Source of the DNA: Mucilaginibacter sp. L196
GTDB lineage: Bacteria; Bacteroidota; Bacteroidia; Sphingobacteriales; Sphingobacteriaceae
DNA: 64,000 nt
Direction: 5' to 3'
Assembly (NCBI RefSeq): GCF_009765905.1
Contig: NZ_LMUO01000011.1
Span: 1-64,000 of the forward strand
Made by a program: the position numbers and the translations under genes. Under the pieces are notes generated by a model. The model saw nothing but the letters and a program-made list of their open reading frames with translations, did no database searches and was not told the origin of the DNA. Positions 50,285 through 59,771 of this stretch are shown one piece after another (positions within the stretch are counted from its first letter, which is position 1; every line of letters starts with the position of its first letter).

Positions 50285-52573
50285 ATGTTACGTAAACCTA
50301 TTTTACTTTTTATGCTGATCGTATCAGCAAGCAGCGCCTTTTCGCAGGCCGTATTGCCCGCTCAACAGAAAAAAATGGATGCCTTTATCAATAACCTGAT
50401 GTCGAAAATGACATTGGATGAAAAGATAGGGCAGCTAAACCAGGTATCGGTTGGCTTTGATGTTACGGGCCCGATAGTAAGTAAAAATGTGAACGAAAAT
50501 ATAGAAAAAGGAAATGTAGGGTCGGTACTAAACACTTATACGCCCGACGCGGTACGTAAATTACAGCAAATAGCGGTTGAGCATACCCGTTTAAAAATCC
50601 CGTTGTTATTTGGTTACGATGTTATTCACGGGCATAAAACCATATTCCCTATACCCTTAGGTTTAGCATCAAGCTGGGATTTGGATATGATCAAACAAAC
50701 GGCAACTATTGCCGCGCAGGAAGCCAGCGCTGATGGTATTAACTGGGTATTCTCGCCAATGGTTGATATAGCCCGCGACCCTCGCTGGGGCCGCATTGCT
50801 GAAGGCTCGGGTGAAGATACCTGGTTGGGATCACAAATAGCTAAAGTGATGGTACAAGGCTATCAGGGTAATACATATTTAAACAACGATAAAGTAATGG
50901 CCTGTGTTAAGCACTTCGCGCTATACGGCGCGGTTGAAGCAGGGCGCGATTACAATACCGTAGACATGAGCGAACACAGGATGTTTCAGGATTACCTGCC
51001 ACCTTACAAAGCTGCCATAGACGCGGGCGCAGGCAGCGTGATGTCGTCATTTAACGAGATCAATGGCGTGCCGGCAACCGGCAATAAATGGCTGATGACC
51101 GACCTGCTGCGCAAAAAATGGGGTTTCACAGGTTTAGTGGTTACGGATTACACCGCTATCAACGAAATGATAAACCATGGCATGGGCGAAACCACCTATG
51201 ATGTAGCGAAGGTTGCGCTTGATGCAGGTATCGATATGGATATGGTGGGCGAAGTGTATTTAGATAACTTGAAAAAATTAGTTAAAGATGGCAAAGTACA
51301 GCAATCACAAATTGATGTGGCCTGCCGCAGGGTATTAGAGGCAAAATACAAGTTAGGTTTATTTGCTGACCCGTACCGTTATTGCAACGATGAGCGTGCG
51401 CAAAAAACCATCATGAAGCCGGAATTTTTAGAAGCGGCTACCGAAGCCGCGAAAAGAAGCATCGTGTTACTAAAAAACAGCAACAATACCTTACCATTAA
51501 AAGCAACCGGCTCAATAGCCCTGGTTGGTCCGTTGGCTGATGATCATCGTGATATGATTGGCCCATGGAGCGGTGCAGGCGACTGGCAAAAATCGGTTAC
51601 GGTATTAGAGGGTATTAAAAAACTTGCTGGCAACCAGGTGCAGATCAACTACGCTAAAGGAGCAAACATTACTAACGACGACTGGATGATCAAACGCTTA
51701 GGTGCTGATCAACTAAATAATGATAAACGCCCGGCTAACGAAATGATTGACGAGGCCGTAAACGCTGCTAAAAAATCAGATGTTATTGTGGCTGTTGTGG
51801 GTGAATCCTTCGGCATGTCGGGTGAAGCGGCAAGCCGTTCAGAAATAGGCATTCCATCGGCACAAGAAGACCTGCTTAAAGCTTTAAAAGCTACAGGCAA
51901 ACCAATGGTAATTATACTGATGAATGGTCGTCCATTAACCCTTAAATGGGAAAATGACAACGCCGATGCCATGCTGGAAACCTGGTTTGCCGGTACCGAA
52001 GCAGGTAGTGCTATTGCCGATGTTTTATTTGGCGAATACAACCCATCTGCAAAAATTACAGCAACCTTCCCGCAGGATGTTGGGCAGATCCCTTTGTATT
52101 ACAGTCATAAAAATACAGGCCGCCCGTACCAAGGCGATTTCACTGATCGTTACAAATCACGTTATTTGGATATATCTAACGATCCATTGTATCCATTTGG
52201 CTTCGGCTTAAGCTATACTACGTTTACTTACAGTGATGTAAAACTGAACAATAACACCATTAAACCCGGCCAATTGCTGCAAGTAAGCACCACCGTTACA
52301 AATACCGGTAAATACGATGGTACCGAAATTGTACAGTTATATACCCGCCAAATGGTGGGCTCGGTAACACGCCCGGTTGAGGAATTGAAAAAATTTAAAA
52401 AAATATTCCTGAAAGCAGGCGAAAGCCAGGTGGTCAACTTTACCATCAGCTCTGCTGATCTGCGTTTCTATGACATCAACATGAAATACACCTATGAGCC
52501 CGGCGACTTTAAAGTGTTTGTAGGAACAAACTCACGTGATGTTAAAGAAGCTGATTTTAAGCTGACGAATTAA
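50285..52573 (+). CDS. GH3 beta-glucosidase (BglX-type)
   Basis: A 762-aa glycoside hydrolase family 3 enzyme with a signal peptide (1-19, ending SSAFSQA). Domain order is TIM barrel (about 35-370), alpha/beta sandwich (about 390-610) and a C-terminal fibronectin-III-like domain (about 660-760). The nucleophile is the Asp of GLVVTDYTA, D288 by position. The general acid region is GESFGMSGEAASRSEI, near residue 520. WGRIAEGSGEDTWLGS and CVKHFALYG are the GH3 substrate loops. It lies 34 bases after the GH144 gene, so the two are co-transcribed. GH3 enzymes beside GH144 in gut Bacteroides act on sophorose and longer beta-1,2-glucans, the likely role here. Confidence 0.93.
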   Translation: MLRKPILLFMLIVSASSAFSQAVLPAQQKKMDAFINNLMSKMTLDEKIGQLNQVSVGFDVTGPIVSKNVNENIEKGNVGSVLNTYTPDAVRKLQQIAVEHTRLKIPLLFGYDVIHGHKTIFPIPLGLASSWDLDMIKQTATIAAQEASADGINWVFSPMVDIARDPRWGRIAEGSGEDTWLGSQIAKVMVQGYQGNTYLNNDKVMACVKHFALYGAVEAGRDYNTVDMSEHRMFQDYLPPYKAAIDAGAGSVMSSFNEINGVPATGNKWLMTDLLRKKWGFTGLVVTDYTAINEMINHGMGETTYDVAKVALDAGIDMDMVGEVYLDNLKKLVKDGKVQQSQIDVACRRVLEAKYKLGLFADPYRYCNDERAQKTIMKPEFLEAATEAAKRSIVLLKNSNNTLPLKATGSIALVGPLADDHRDMIGPWSGAGDWQKSVTVLEGIKKLAGNQVQINYAKGANITNDDWMIKRLGADQLNNDKRPANEMIDEAVNAAKKSDVIVAVVGESFGMSGEAASRSEIGIPSAQEDLLKALKATGKPMVIILMNGRPLTLKWENDNADAMLETWFAGTEAGSAIADVLFGEYNPSAKITATFPQDVGQIPLYYSHKNTGRPYQGDFTDRYKSRYLDISNDPLYPFGFGLSYTTFTYSDVKLNNNTIKPGQLLQVSTTVTNTGKYDGTEIVQLYTRQMVGSVTRPVEELKKFKKIFLKAGESQVVNFTISSADLRFYDINMKYTYEPGDFKVFVGTNSRDVKEADFKLTN

Positions 52574-52600
52574 GAAACTATTCAAAAATGATAAAACTAT

Positions 52601-52698
52601 CGTCATTGCGAGGAACGAAGTAATCTCTAGGCTATGCAGAAAAGCATTTATGGTTCGCTCGTCCTGTGTAGAGATTGCTTCGTTCCTCAGCAATGACG
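52601..52698. repeat. palindromic REP-like repeat
   Basis: Arms CGTCATTGCGAGGAACGAAG at the left and AGATTGCTTCGTTCCTCAGC followed by AATGACG at the right enclose a spacer of about 45 bases. It is the same family as 4903-4989 and lies between convergent genes. Confidence 0.85.
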
Positions 52699-52735
52699 CT
52701 TTGTTCTTTGGGTTTATCTTCCCTTCTGAACCACA

Positions 52736-52766
52736 AAAAAGCCGGTAATTAATTACTGCCTTTTTG
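52736..52766 (-). terminator. terminator of the sigma factor operon
   Basis: AAAAAGCCGGTAATT pairs with AATTACTGCCTTTTT (13 of 15), with T runs on both sides. It overlaps the last codons and stop of the minus-strand barrel gene. Confidence 0.7.
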
Positions 52767-54396
52767 ATTTAAACAAATGGTAACCAATCCCAACTTGAAC
52801 AGTCCGGTAATATATTTTACCCGACCCTAAGCCAGAGCCTATAGTGTACGGACTAAGCCCCTGTAAATATGTCGCGTCAAAATAAAACCTTTTAATAGTA
52901 TACTGTGCCCCTGCGGAGAAGCTAAAGTTTACTTTGCTGCTTATGGTTGTACTATTTACATAAGGCGTTACTGTGCGTATGGTTGTGGTATCGGCAGAGC
53001 TGCTTAATGGCCCCAACGTGTTTTTATTTGCCTCGGTTTTTATAGGGATGCTGATAACCGGGCCAGCTTTAATAGTAAACTTATCTGAAACTTTGTAAGT
53101 AACCAGTACCGGCACATCAACATAAACTATTTTTCTGGTGCTGTTTATAGTTAGTTGGCCACTATTATGCGTGATTTTTTTACTGCTATCGCCTATGGTA
53201 ATATAATTTAAATTACTCTTACCATAACTGCCCGAGATGATCCTGGTTGATAGTACGTTAGCCCCAATAGCTATACCCCATTTATTATGAACCTGATAGT
53301 TACCCATAACCCCTAAAAATGGATTCAGGTTTGAGCCTTTGTTGGTGTTTGCACCAAGGTTAATATCAACAGTAAACTTAGAATCAGCTGTTTTTTTGGC
53401 GACTGATGCCTTACTCTTCGCCCCAGACTTATTTGACTGGTTTTTGACTTTAGCATCTGCCACTTGCTTTGCAGCAGCACTTTTTGCAGCCGTTGGATTA
53501 TCCGTTTTTGCGGGTGAATTTGTCGCGTTAACGTTCTGTGTTGTACCGTTTGTGCTGGCTCCGGCTATGGCATTTCCGGTGTTAGATGACGCTACGCCAT
53601 TTGTTCTTATTAAGTTTTGATCAGCAAGTAATTGTTGATCACTTTTAGATGTACCGGTATTTCTTTTCACCACCTTGGAATAAACCTGATTAGTGGAATG
53701 ATACTGAGATACCCCTCTTTGCAAGCCCGGGTTATATAAACCAGCCCCCGGGGTTGTCACCGCACCGCTATTTCCTCTGGGAGCAAAGTGGTTAACTATT
53801 CTGTTTCGGGGAGTACTACTGCCACCCGCCGCTTTGTTATTTACCCCGGAGGATTTAACATTTGATATAGCAGCATTATTTGTAATATGTTTCAACTCAA
53901 CTTTATTCACATTAGTAGTAGCGCCATTTACATTGCTATTATTGGCAGATGGGAATTTGCCGGGTTGTACAGATGAGTTAAGCATATTTTGCTTAACGTT
54001 GGATTTAATGGTATTACTGCTCGCGGCATTCTTCGTACTGTAAACAGCGTTACCGGTTGATGAACCTGTTGTGGCTAGGTTGCTTTTATTAGCAGCGCTA
54101 TCTGTAATTATCTGGGCATGTTTGCCTATTGGTTTATTTGTTTTTTCATGGTGATGTGCCAGTATACGGGTAGCGGCATAATACAATATCGCGGCGCTGA
54201 TAATAGTAGCTAAAACATACATCAGTTTTACCCATAATGATGTCCCTGCCTTTGGTGTAATAACCGGACTGTTTACAGGCATATGCTGATCCAACAAACC
54301 CTGCATTTTTTGCCACGCACCATGCTCATCTCCCTGTAAAGGAAGTTCCTGCATTTTGGTTTGCCAGAGTTTATTATACCACGCTGAATCTTTCAT
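52753..54396 (-). CDS. membrane-anchored protein with low-complexity linker and outer-membrane barrel
   Basis: A 547-aa protein with four parts. Residues 1-50 are polar and cytoplasmic (WQTKMQELPLQGDEHGAWQKMQGLL), like anti-sigma N termini. A single membrane helix spans about 53-76 (LWVKLMYVLATIISAAILYY). Residues about 80-345 form a long linker rich in Asn, Ser, Thr, Ala and Lys with no predicted fold. The last about 200 residues form an outer-membrane barrel (NLNPFLGVMGNYQVHNKWGIAIGANVLS to VQVGIGYHLF). There is no signal peptidase site. The gene overlaps the end of the ECF sigma gene by four bases, so the two are coupled. It may be an anti-sigma factor that spans the envelope and senses the outer membrane (inference). 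Confidence 0.78.
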   Translation of the reverse strand: MKDSAWYNKLWQTKMQELPLQGDEHGAWQKMQGLLDQHMPVNSPVITPKAGTSLWVKLMYVLATIISAAILYYAATRILAHHHEKTNKPIGKHAQIITDSAANKSNLATTGSSTGNAVYSTKNAASSNTIKSNVKQNMLNSSVQPGKFPSANNSNVNGATTNVNKVELKHITNNAAISNVKSSGVNNKAAGGSSTPRNRIVNHFAPRGNSGAVTTPGAGLYNPGLQRGVSQYHSTNQVYSKVVKRNTGTSKSDQQLLADQNLIRTNGVASSNTGNAIAGASTNGTTQNVNATNSPAKTDNPTAAKSAAAKQVADAKVKNQSNKSGAKSKASVAKKTADSKFTVDINLGANTNKGSNLNPFLGVMGNYQVHNKWGIAIGANVLSTRIISGSYGKSNLNYITIGDSSKKITHNSGQLTINSTRKIVYVDVPVLVTYKVSDKFTIKAGPVISIPIKTEANKNTLGPLSSSADTTTIRTVTPYVNSTTISSKVNFSFSAGAQYTIKRFYFDATYLQGLSPYTIGSGLGSGKIYYRTVQVGIGYHLFKSKRQ

Positions 54397-54971
54397 TTTG
54401 CTGTATTATCAGTTGGTTGTGAACTATTATCAGGGCTTACTAATAAAGCCCTTAATTTCTTCTTGCCTTCCGCAAGGTGCCATCGTGAGGTACCTTCGGT
54501 AATATTTAATTGTGTACTTATTTCTTTGTGCGAATAGCCATCAATCACCGACAGGTTAAAAATAACCCGTGTAGCATCCGGCAGTTGTTGTATGGTTTTA
54601 AGCAGATCCTCAGCATATAGCTTACTAAGCACGCTGGGTTCTAAAAAAAAATCATCGGTATCCTGGTCGTCAAAATCCTCCGTGAAAAACTTAAATTCCT
54701 TACGATTATAGTCGATAGCGGTACGGATTATTATAGTACATATCCACGCCCCTAGGTCGCCTTTATGAGCATCATATGTTTTAATGTTCTGAAAAATCTT
54801 TAGAAAGCCCTCGTTAACAGCTTCCTGCGCCAGATCATTCGTTTTTAAATAGCGATAGCAGATACGCAACATTTGGGCATAAAAATGCCTGTACAGGCTT
54901 TCCTGAGCACTACGCTCATTGCCTATACAGCCATTCACCAACTGTGTAACCTGCTTCTTAGAAAGATCCAT
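54393..54971 (-). CDS. ECF-type sigma-70 family RNA polymerase sigma factor
   Basis: A 192-aa alternative sigma factor. Region 2 covers about residues 22-90 (HFYAQMLRICYRYLKTNDLAQEAVNEGFLKIFQNI and AWICTIIIRTAIDYNRK), and region 4 about 130-180 (LPDATRVIFNLSVIDGYSHKEISTQLNITEGT followed by the recognition helix SRWHLAEGKKKL). It is first in a two-gene operon with the membrane-anchored barrel protein; the overlap suggests that protein is its regulator. Target promoters are not evident in the window. Confidence 0.93.
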   Translation of the reverse strand: MDLSKKQVTQLVNGCIGNERSAQESLYRHFYAQMLRICYRYLKTNDLAQEAVNEGFLKIFQNIKTYDAHKGDLGAWICTIIIRTAIDYNRKEFKFFTEDFDDQDTDDFFLEPSVLSKLYAEDLLKTIQQLPDATRVIFNLSVIDGYSHKEISTQLNITEGTSRWHLAEGKKKLRALLVSPDNSSQPTDNTAK

Positions 54972-55188
54972 TCAGTATATAAACACGCTAAATCCCTAAC
55001 ATCCTTAATTGCCTTACGTGCTTTAATGGTAAAACGCGGGGTGCAATTAAAAATAAATTGCATTTGCCTAATCCCGGCTTAATTTATAAAAATATATGCA
55101 GGCCAACCCCGCGTTTTGGATTTTAGTTGCGTAATGTAAATGTATGCATGCTACAACCAACACACATTAATCATTAAAAACTTAAACC

Positions 55189-56142
55189 ATGAAAAAGATA
55201 TTATTATTTGCGGTGGCTTTACTGGTGCTATCAACATTTTTTCTAACAGGCTGTAAAAAGGACGGCCTGTCAATAAAACCCAAATCAACGGACTCCACTG
55301 TTACTACCTTAGCTACCGGTTCTTCTTATTATTATGTAACAACTGATAATAGCGGAAATTTATATGCGCTGGGTCTTGGTGGCACTACCATATATAAATA
55401 TGATATCCATAACGGTAAAACTCCCTTTTACACATTGCCACAAGGAACGGGTAATGACACTACAGTTATTAATAGAATGGAATGCCTAACCAGTGATTCG
55501 CTGGGAAATATTTATACCCTAAGTGTAAATAATGCGGGTACGGCAAACGTTCTAAAAATCACGACATCTGGATCAGCAAGTACTATTTTTAGTGATATAA
55601 ATCCCGATAAGGAACTTCCGGTGCAGTATATAGGAACGTATAACGAAACCTTTTATTTTAGTACTCAAGCGGGTATTTATAAGATAGCATCCGGGGGTAG
55701 CCCGCAGTTTTTAATAAGTAATGTGAGCGCGAATTTTGCTATCGACAAAAATGGAAATGTGATTTATGCCACCTATGCACAACCAAATAATGCCGGTGAA
55801 AGCAGCCTCAGCCAAATCAGCCCACAGGGTGTGCAATCGGTTATAGTCGCCAATTTGTATAATACAGGCAATACCGGTAATTATGTTACCACTATTGTAA
55901 TCGATAAATTTGGAGATATATACGCTTATATTACTACAAGCTCTTTTGTATTGCTTAAAGTAAATGCGGCTGCAAAAATATCCACTGTAATGACAGGGGC
56001 ACTCGGGAATGTCGATGGTCTGTTTGGTGCCGCAGAAATTGGAGGGGCCTTTAATATGGTCGCAGACCCAACAGGTAATATCTATTTCACTCAGACAAAC
56101 AATGACGGTTCAGAAAGCTATCTCAGAAAGATCACTTTTTAA
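55189..56142 (+). CDS. lipoprotein with NHL/propeller-like repeats
   Basis: A 317-aa lipoprotein. The signal ends FFLTGCKKDG, with the lipidated Cys near residue 22. The mature part shows repeated blades of the form DNSGNLYALG, DSLGNIYTLS, DKNGNVIYATY, DKFGDIYAYI and DPTGNIYFTQ, about 40-50 residues apart, as in NHL or SMP-30-like beta-propellers. No catalytic residues were identified. It stands alone, divergent from the sigma factor operon, which may control it (inference). Confidence 0.75.
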   Translation: MKKILLFAVALLVLSTFFLTGCKKDGLSIKPKSTDSTVTTLATGSSYYYVTTDNSGNLYALGLGGTTIYKYDIHNGKTPFYTLPQGTGNDTTVINRMECLTSDSLGNIYTLSVNNAGTANVLKITTSGSASTIFSDINPDKELPVQYIGTYNETFYFSTQAGIYKIASGGSPQFLISNVSANFAIDKNGNVIYATYAQPNNAGESSLSQISPQGVQSVIVANLYNTGNTGNYVTTIVIDKFGDIYAYITTSSFVLLKVNAAAKISTVMTGALGNVDGLFGAAEIGGAFNMVADPTGNIYFTQTNNDGSESYLRKITF

Positions 56143-56180
56143 TATATAATAACATCCTACCTAAACCCTGAAAATTCTGC

Positions 56181-56213
56181 AAGCCGGTAATCTATTTGAA
56201 TTGCCGGCTTTTC
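56181..56213 (+). terminator. terminator after the propeller lipoprotein gene
   Basis: AAGCCGG and CCGGCTT pair, extended by AA/TT next to a loop of about 10 bases, and are followed by TTC. It lies 40 bases after the stop codon. Confidence 0.75.
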
Positions 56214-56331
56214 AGCTTATCATCGGTAACAAATTACTATTCGTAATATTTTATCCGTATTGATTTTGCCTATCAATCTCCAATAAAAAAGTTATAAATT
56301 AGGTTTTTATATTCACGGAAAATTATTGTCG

Positions 56332-58197
56332 ATGTTAAAAACAATCTTTATAACGGGCCTTCTATGCATAACATTATCTTATGCTGATGCGCAAACGCTA
56401 ACTATCCCACCAAGAATAGAACAGGCCTATACAAAAGGCACCCGATCATTAAGCGGTAAACCCGGTAAAAAATATTGGGAAAATCATGCCCGGTACAATA
56501 TCTCTATGACCATTACCCCTCCAAACAGGATAATTAATGGCGTTGAACAAATAACATATTTTAATAACAGCCCGGATGTGCTGGATAGTTTAAATATGAA
56601 ACTGATTGAAAATGTCCACCTTGCACATGGCAGACGGGGTGGTTTGGCAGATACCGCCGCAGGCATAATTGTTGATGACATCAAGATAAATGGCGCTAAA
56701 GCCAATTGGGATAATAAAACGGCTGTAACAACCAATCAAATGGTTGCCTTAGCTTCGCCATTAATGCCGCATGATTCGGTAAAACTCAACATTAGCTGGC
56801 ATTACCAATTATCAACCCGGGAAGGCAGGGAGGGTGTTATTAATCCGACTACTTTCTACCTGGCTTATTTCTATCCCCGTGTTTCTGTTTATGATGATTA
56901 CAAAGGATGGGATACTCAACCACATACTGGTGGCTTAGAGTTTTATAATGATTTTAGCGACTATACCTTGCGTGTAACTGTTCCTAAAAACTATCTGGTA
57001 TGGTCAACCGGTACATTGCAGAATCCAAACCAGGTGCTTCAGCCGGAATTTGCAAAAAAGCTGCAAGAATCAATGACCAGCGATTCAACTGTGCATATTG
57101 CTACACCGCAGGATCTGGCTAATAAAAATATCACCACGCAAAACGAAACCAGTACCTGGATATGGATAGCCAACAACATTACAGATGTAACCTTTGCGGT
57201 AAGCGACAATTATGATTGGGATGCTGCAAGTGTTTTGGTTGATGATAAAACACAACGCCGCACAGCTGTGCAGGCTGCTTTTGCTGATAGCGCGCAGGAT
57301 TTTCATCACTATGTGCAGTTTGCCAGGAATGCTTTGAGCTGGTTCTCGCATAATTTGCCGGGTGTGCCTTATCCATTCCCTAAAACAACCTCTGTGCAGG
57401 GTTATGCCGATATGGAATACCCAATGATGGTAAACGATAGCCACGAAACGGATCTTGGTTTCGCGCAATTAGTGCAGGATCATGAAATAGCGCATACTTA
57501 TTTCCCTTTTTACATGGGCACCAATGAAAGTTATTATGCTTTTATGGACGAGGGTTGGGCAACCACCTTTGAAATATTGATAGGCACTGCCGAAAGAGGT
57601 AAAGAAGCAGCGGATGACTTTTATAAGAAATTTCGCGTTAACAGTTGGACGCATGGCCCGCATGAAAAGGAGATGCCGATAATCACACCTTCGCCGGAAA
57701 CAACTTTTAATGCAGGCGATAATTTTTATGGTAAACCATCATTAAGTTATTTGGCTTTAAAAGATATGTTGGGTGATGCTTTATTCAAAAAAGCACTGCA
57801 AACTTACATGAGCAACTGGAATGGTAAACATCCAATCCCGTGGGATTATTTTTATTCGATGGAAGAAGGCTCTGGCAAAAAGTTGGATTGGTTTTTTTAT
57901 AACTGGTTTTATACACCATATTATATCGACTTGAGTTTAGACAAAGTACAGAAATCATCAAATGGATATGATCTATCTATAAAAAACATAGGAGGTTTTG
58001 CTGTTCCGTTTGATGCGATTTTGACTTATGCCGATGGCACAACCGAAACCATCCACCAAACACCAATAGTTTGGGAAAAAGATCAAAAAAATATCTCGGT
58101 AAACATCAAAACATCAAAAGAAGTTAAATCCATTACTTTAGATGGTGGAATATTTGTAGATGCCGATATGAAGAATAATACATGGACAGCTAATTAA
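56332..58197 (+). CDS. M1-family metallopeptidase
   Basis: A 621-aa secreted zinc aminopeptidase-like enzyme with signal peptide 1-18 (ending SYADAQ). The zinc site is HEIAH at 384-388 followed after 18 residues by Glu 407 in MDEGWATTFE, the gluzincin pattern. DMEYPMMVNDSHE just before is the counterpart of the substrate-binding GxMEN motif. The N-terminal beta domain (YNISMTITPPNRIINGVEQITYFNNSPDVLD) is typical of M1 peptidases. ATG 56332 is preferred over the TTG two codons earlier. Single gene, probably digesting peptides in the periplasm. Confidence 0.92.
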   Translation: MLKTIFITGLLCITLSYADAQTLTIPPRIEQAYTKGTRSLSGKPGKKYWENHARYNISMTITPPNRIINGVEQITYFNNSPDVLDSLNMKLIENVHLAHGRRGGLADTAAGIIVDDIKINGAKANWDNKTAVTTNQMVALASPLMPHDSVKLNISWHYQLSTREGREGVINPTTFYLAYFYPRVSVYDDYKGWDTQPHTGGLEFYNDFSDYTLRVTVPKNYLVWSTGTLQNPNQVLQPEFAKKLQESMTSDSTVHIATPQDLANKNITTQNETSTWIWIANNITDVTFAVSDNYDWDAASVLVDDKTQRRTAVQAAFADSAQDFHHYVQFARNALSWFSHNLPGVPYPFPKTTSVQGYADMEYPMMVNDSHETDLGFAQLVQDHEIAHTYFPFYMGTNESYYAFMDEGWATTFEILIGTAERGKEAADDFYKKFRVNSWTHGPHEKEMPIITPSPETTFNAGDNFYGKPSLSYLALKDMLGDALFKKALQTYMSNWNGKHPIPWDYFYSMEEGSGKKLDWFFYNWFYTPYYIDLSLDKVQKSSNGYDLSIKNIGGFAVPFDAILTYADGTTETIHQTPIVWEKDQKNISVNIKTSKEVKSITLDGGIFVDADMKNNTWTAN

Positions 58198-58248
58198 ATA
58201 TTAGCGTTATAAGATCAATAAAGGTATATAAAATACAAAAACAACCAA

Positions 58249-58276
58249 CGTCATTGCGAGGGACGAAGCAATGACG
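58249..58276. repeat. minimal REP-like palindrome
   Basis: CGTCATTGC and GCAATGACG flank only ten bases (GAGGGACGAA). It looks like a REP copy in which the central part was deleted. A TTTTGTTTTT run follows, so it could act as a terminator between two convergent genes. Confidence 0.8.
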
Positions 58277-58320
58277 TTTTGTTTTTAGACAGCGTCTAAT
58301 GCGTAATCAACGCAAAAATA

Positions 58321-59706
58321 CTATCCCGCAATGCTTTTTAAAGTGCTGATACTTGGCAGCAAGCAATAAGCAGTTCCCCGTGTAATAACAAAATGAGGCA
58401 GGCTATCTATTGTTATTGAACCGTCTGCTGTAGGGATATTAAATGACCTATCGGCACCGGGTGTATCTCTGTTAGCTATTAAGCCATCCTGCCCTTGCTG
58501 CGAAGTAAAAGTACTGGCGAAATTGGTCGTATTCATCCATGAATAAAGCAATTCGAACTGTGTAGCAATTGATCCGCACAGAAAAAGACCAATCAATCCA
58601 CGTTCTCCGTCATAACTCTTCAAGGTAGGCGGTGCACCATAAGCCATCCCCCGCCTTATTAATCGTGGAACAGGGCTTGGTTCTGATGAATTTAATACTT
58701 CATCCCTTGGGTTACCTACCCGGGTATGGGCCGCAAAAGGGCATTTCATCCCGGTAGTATCACCTTTGTACCCGAAATCGGTTGCATGGCTGGTAGCCAC
58801 ATCAGGGGCATTAGGTGATAATTCAAGCGGCGAACCATTCCTCCATCTGCCGTTTAACTTTGCAGCAATCCATTCCTGTGCATATTCAGGGGTTTGCTGT
58901 ATTTCCTTGGGAGCCTTTGGTGCATTGGCAATCAGAAATTCATCAAAAACCTTTACATCCTGATATAGCATCCGGAACGCGTTATAACAACCATCTTTGG
59001 CGAAATCACCTGCTGGGTTATCGCCAGTTGGTCCCGGGCCTGAATCAGAGAGCGGGTAGCCGATAAGAAAATTTCTTAAGTCGCCGGTATCATTAGGGTC
59101 CGCTGGATCATTCCATGTCAGATCGGGCTGATCAATCCCATCCAAATAGGCGAAATGTATAAAATTGCGTGGCATCAAAGCATACTCTTCCAGCCTTTTA
59201 GTACCATTATCTATCGGTAGAAATTCTGTGAGTCCATTGGCCTTAGCAGCATCTGATACTATTGATACAATTAATGCACGCGTCTCGTCAGTCATGGCGT
59301 AAGTGTGCACTATACAATCAACATGTTGTTCGTCAGTGTCGTTTCCAAACGCCCAGCCCGATGGGTCGCTCACTCCCCAGTCATTCAGTGAACCTTGTGA
59401 ACCTGCCGACGTTGGGCCTTCAATAAATGAATTAGGAAAATATTCCAGATAGGTTTCACTAAGATCGCTTGTTGCTTTTATGCCGCTATAGGTAAGCCCT
59501 ATGTTGAGCATTATATCTGGTTTTGCATCGCCCCAGCTTTCAGCAGATTGTATGTAAGGGAATATAGATTTGATAAAGTTTTTAGCCCCTGGCTTATCAT
59601 TAAACTGAAAAATCAGGTGGCAGGAGTAAGGATGCGTAAACCCGCGCAATATCATCCCCTGTATATTGGATTTATCGGGTATTGAATTGTTATTTGTTTT
59701 TGTCAT
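58321..59706 (-). CDS. Dyp-type peroxidase
   Basis: A 461-aa heme peroxidase. The catalytic GxxDG region appears as FAYLDGIDQPDLTW near residue 188, with the Asp kept but the first Gly replaced by Tyr-Leu context. The heme-binding His is in GMKCPFAAHTRVGNPRDE near residue 330, and the arginine-rich RLIRRGMAYG follows. No Tat or Sec signal is seen and no encapsulin gene is near, so the protein should be cytoplasmic. The length is at the long end, as in class P/V DyPs. A 155-aa gene of unknown function lies 65 bases upstream on the same strand. Confidence 0.88.
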   Translation of the reverse strand: MTKTNNNSIPDKSNIQGMILRGFTHPYSCHLIFQFNDKPGAKNFIKSIFPYIQSAESWGDAKPDIMLNIGLTYSGIKATSDLSETYLEYFPNSFIEGPTSAGSQGSLNDWGVSDPSGWAFGNDTDEQHVDCIVHTYAMTDETRALIVSIVSDAAKANGLTEFLPIDNGTKRLEEYALMPRNFIHFAYLDGIDQPDLTWNDPADPNDTGDLRNFLIGYPLSDSGPGPTGDNPAGDFAKDGCYNAFRMLYQDVKVFDEFLIANAPKAPKEIQQTPEYAQEWIAAKLNGRWRNGSPLELSPNAPDVATSHATDFGYKGDTTGMKCPFAAHTRVGNPRDEVLNSSEPSPVPRLIRRGMAYGAPPTLKSYDGERGLIGLFLCGSIATQFELLYSWMNTTNFASTFTSQQGQDGLIANRDTPGADRSFNIPTADGSITIDSLPHFVITRGTAYCLLPSISTLKSIAG

Positions 59707-59771
59707 GATAAGGTTTTATTAAGAGCCAACAGCCAAAAAAATGGGCTATTGACCCAGAAAATAGAATGAGC

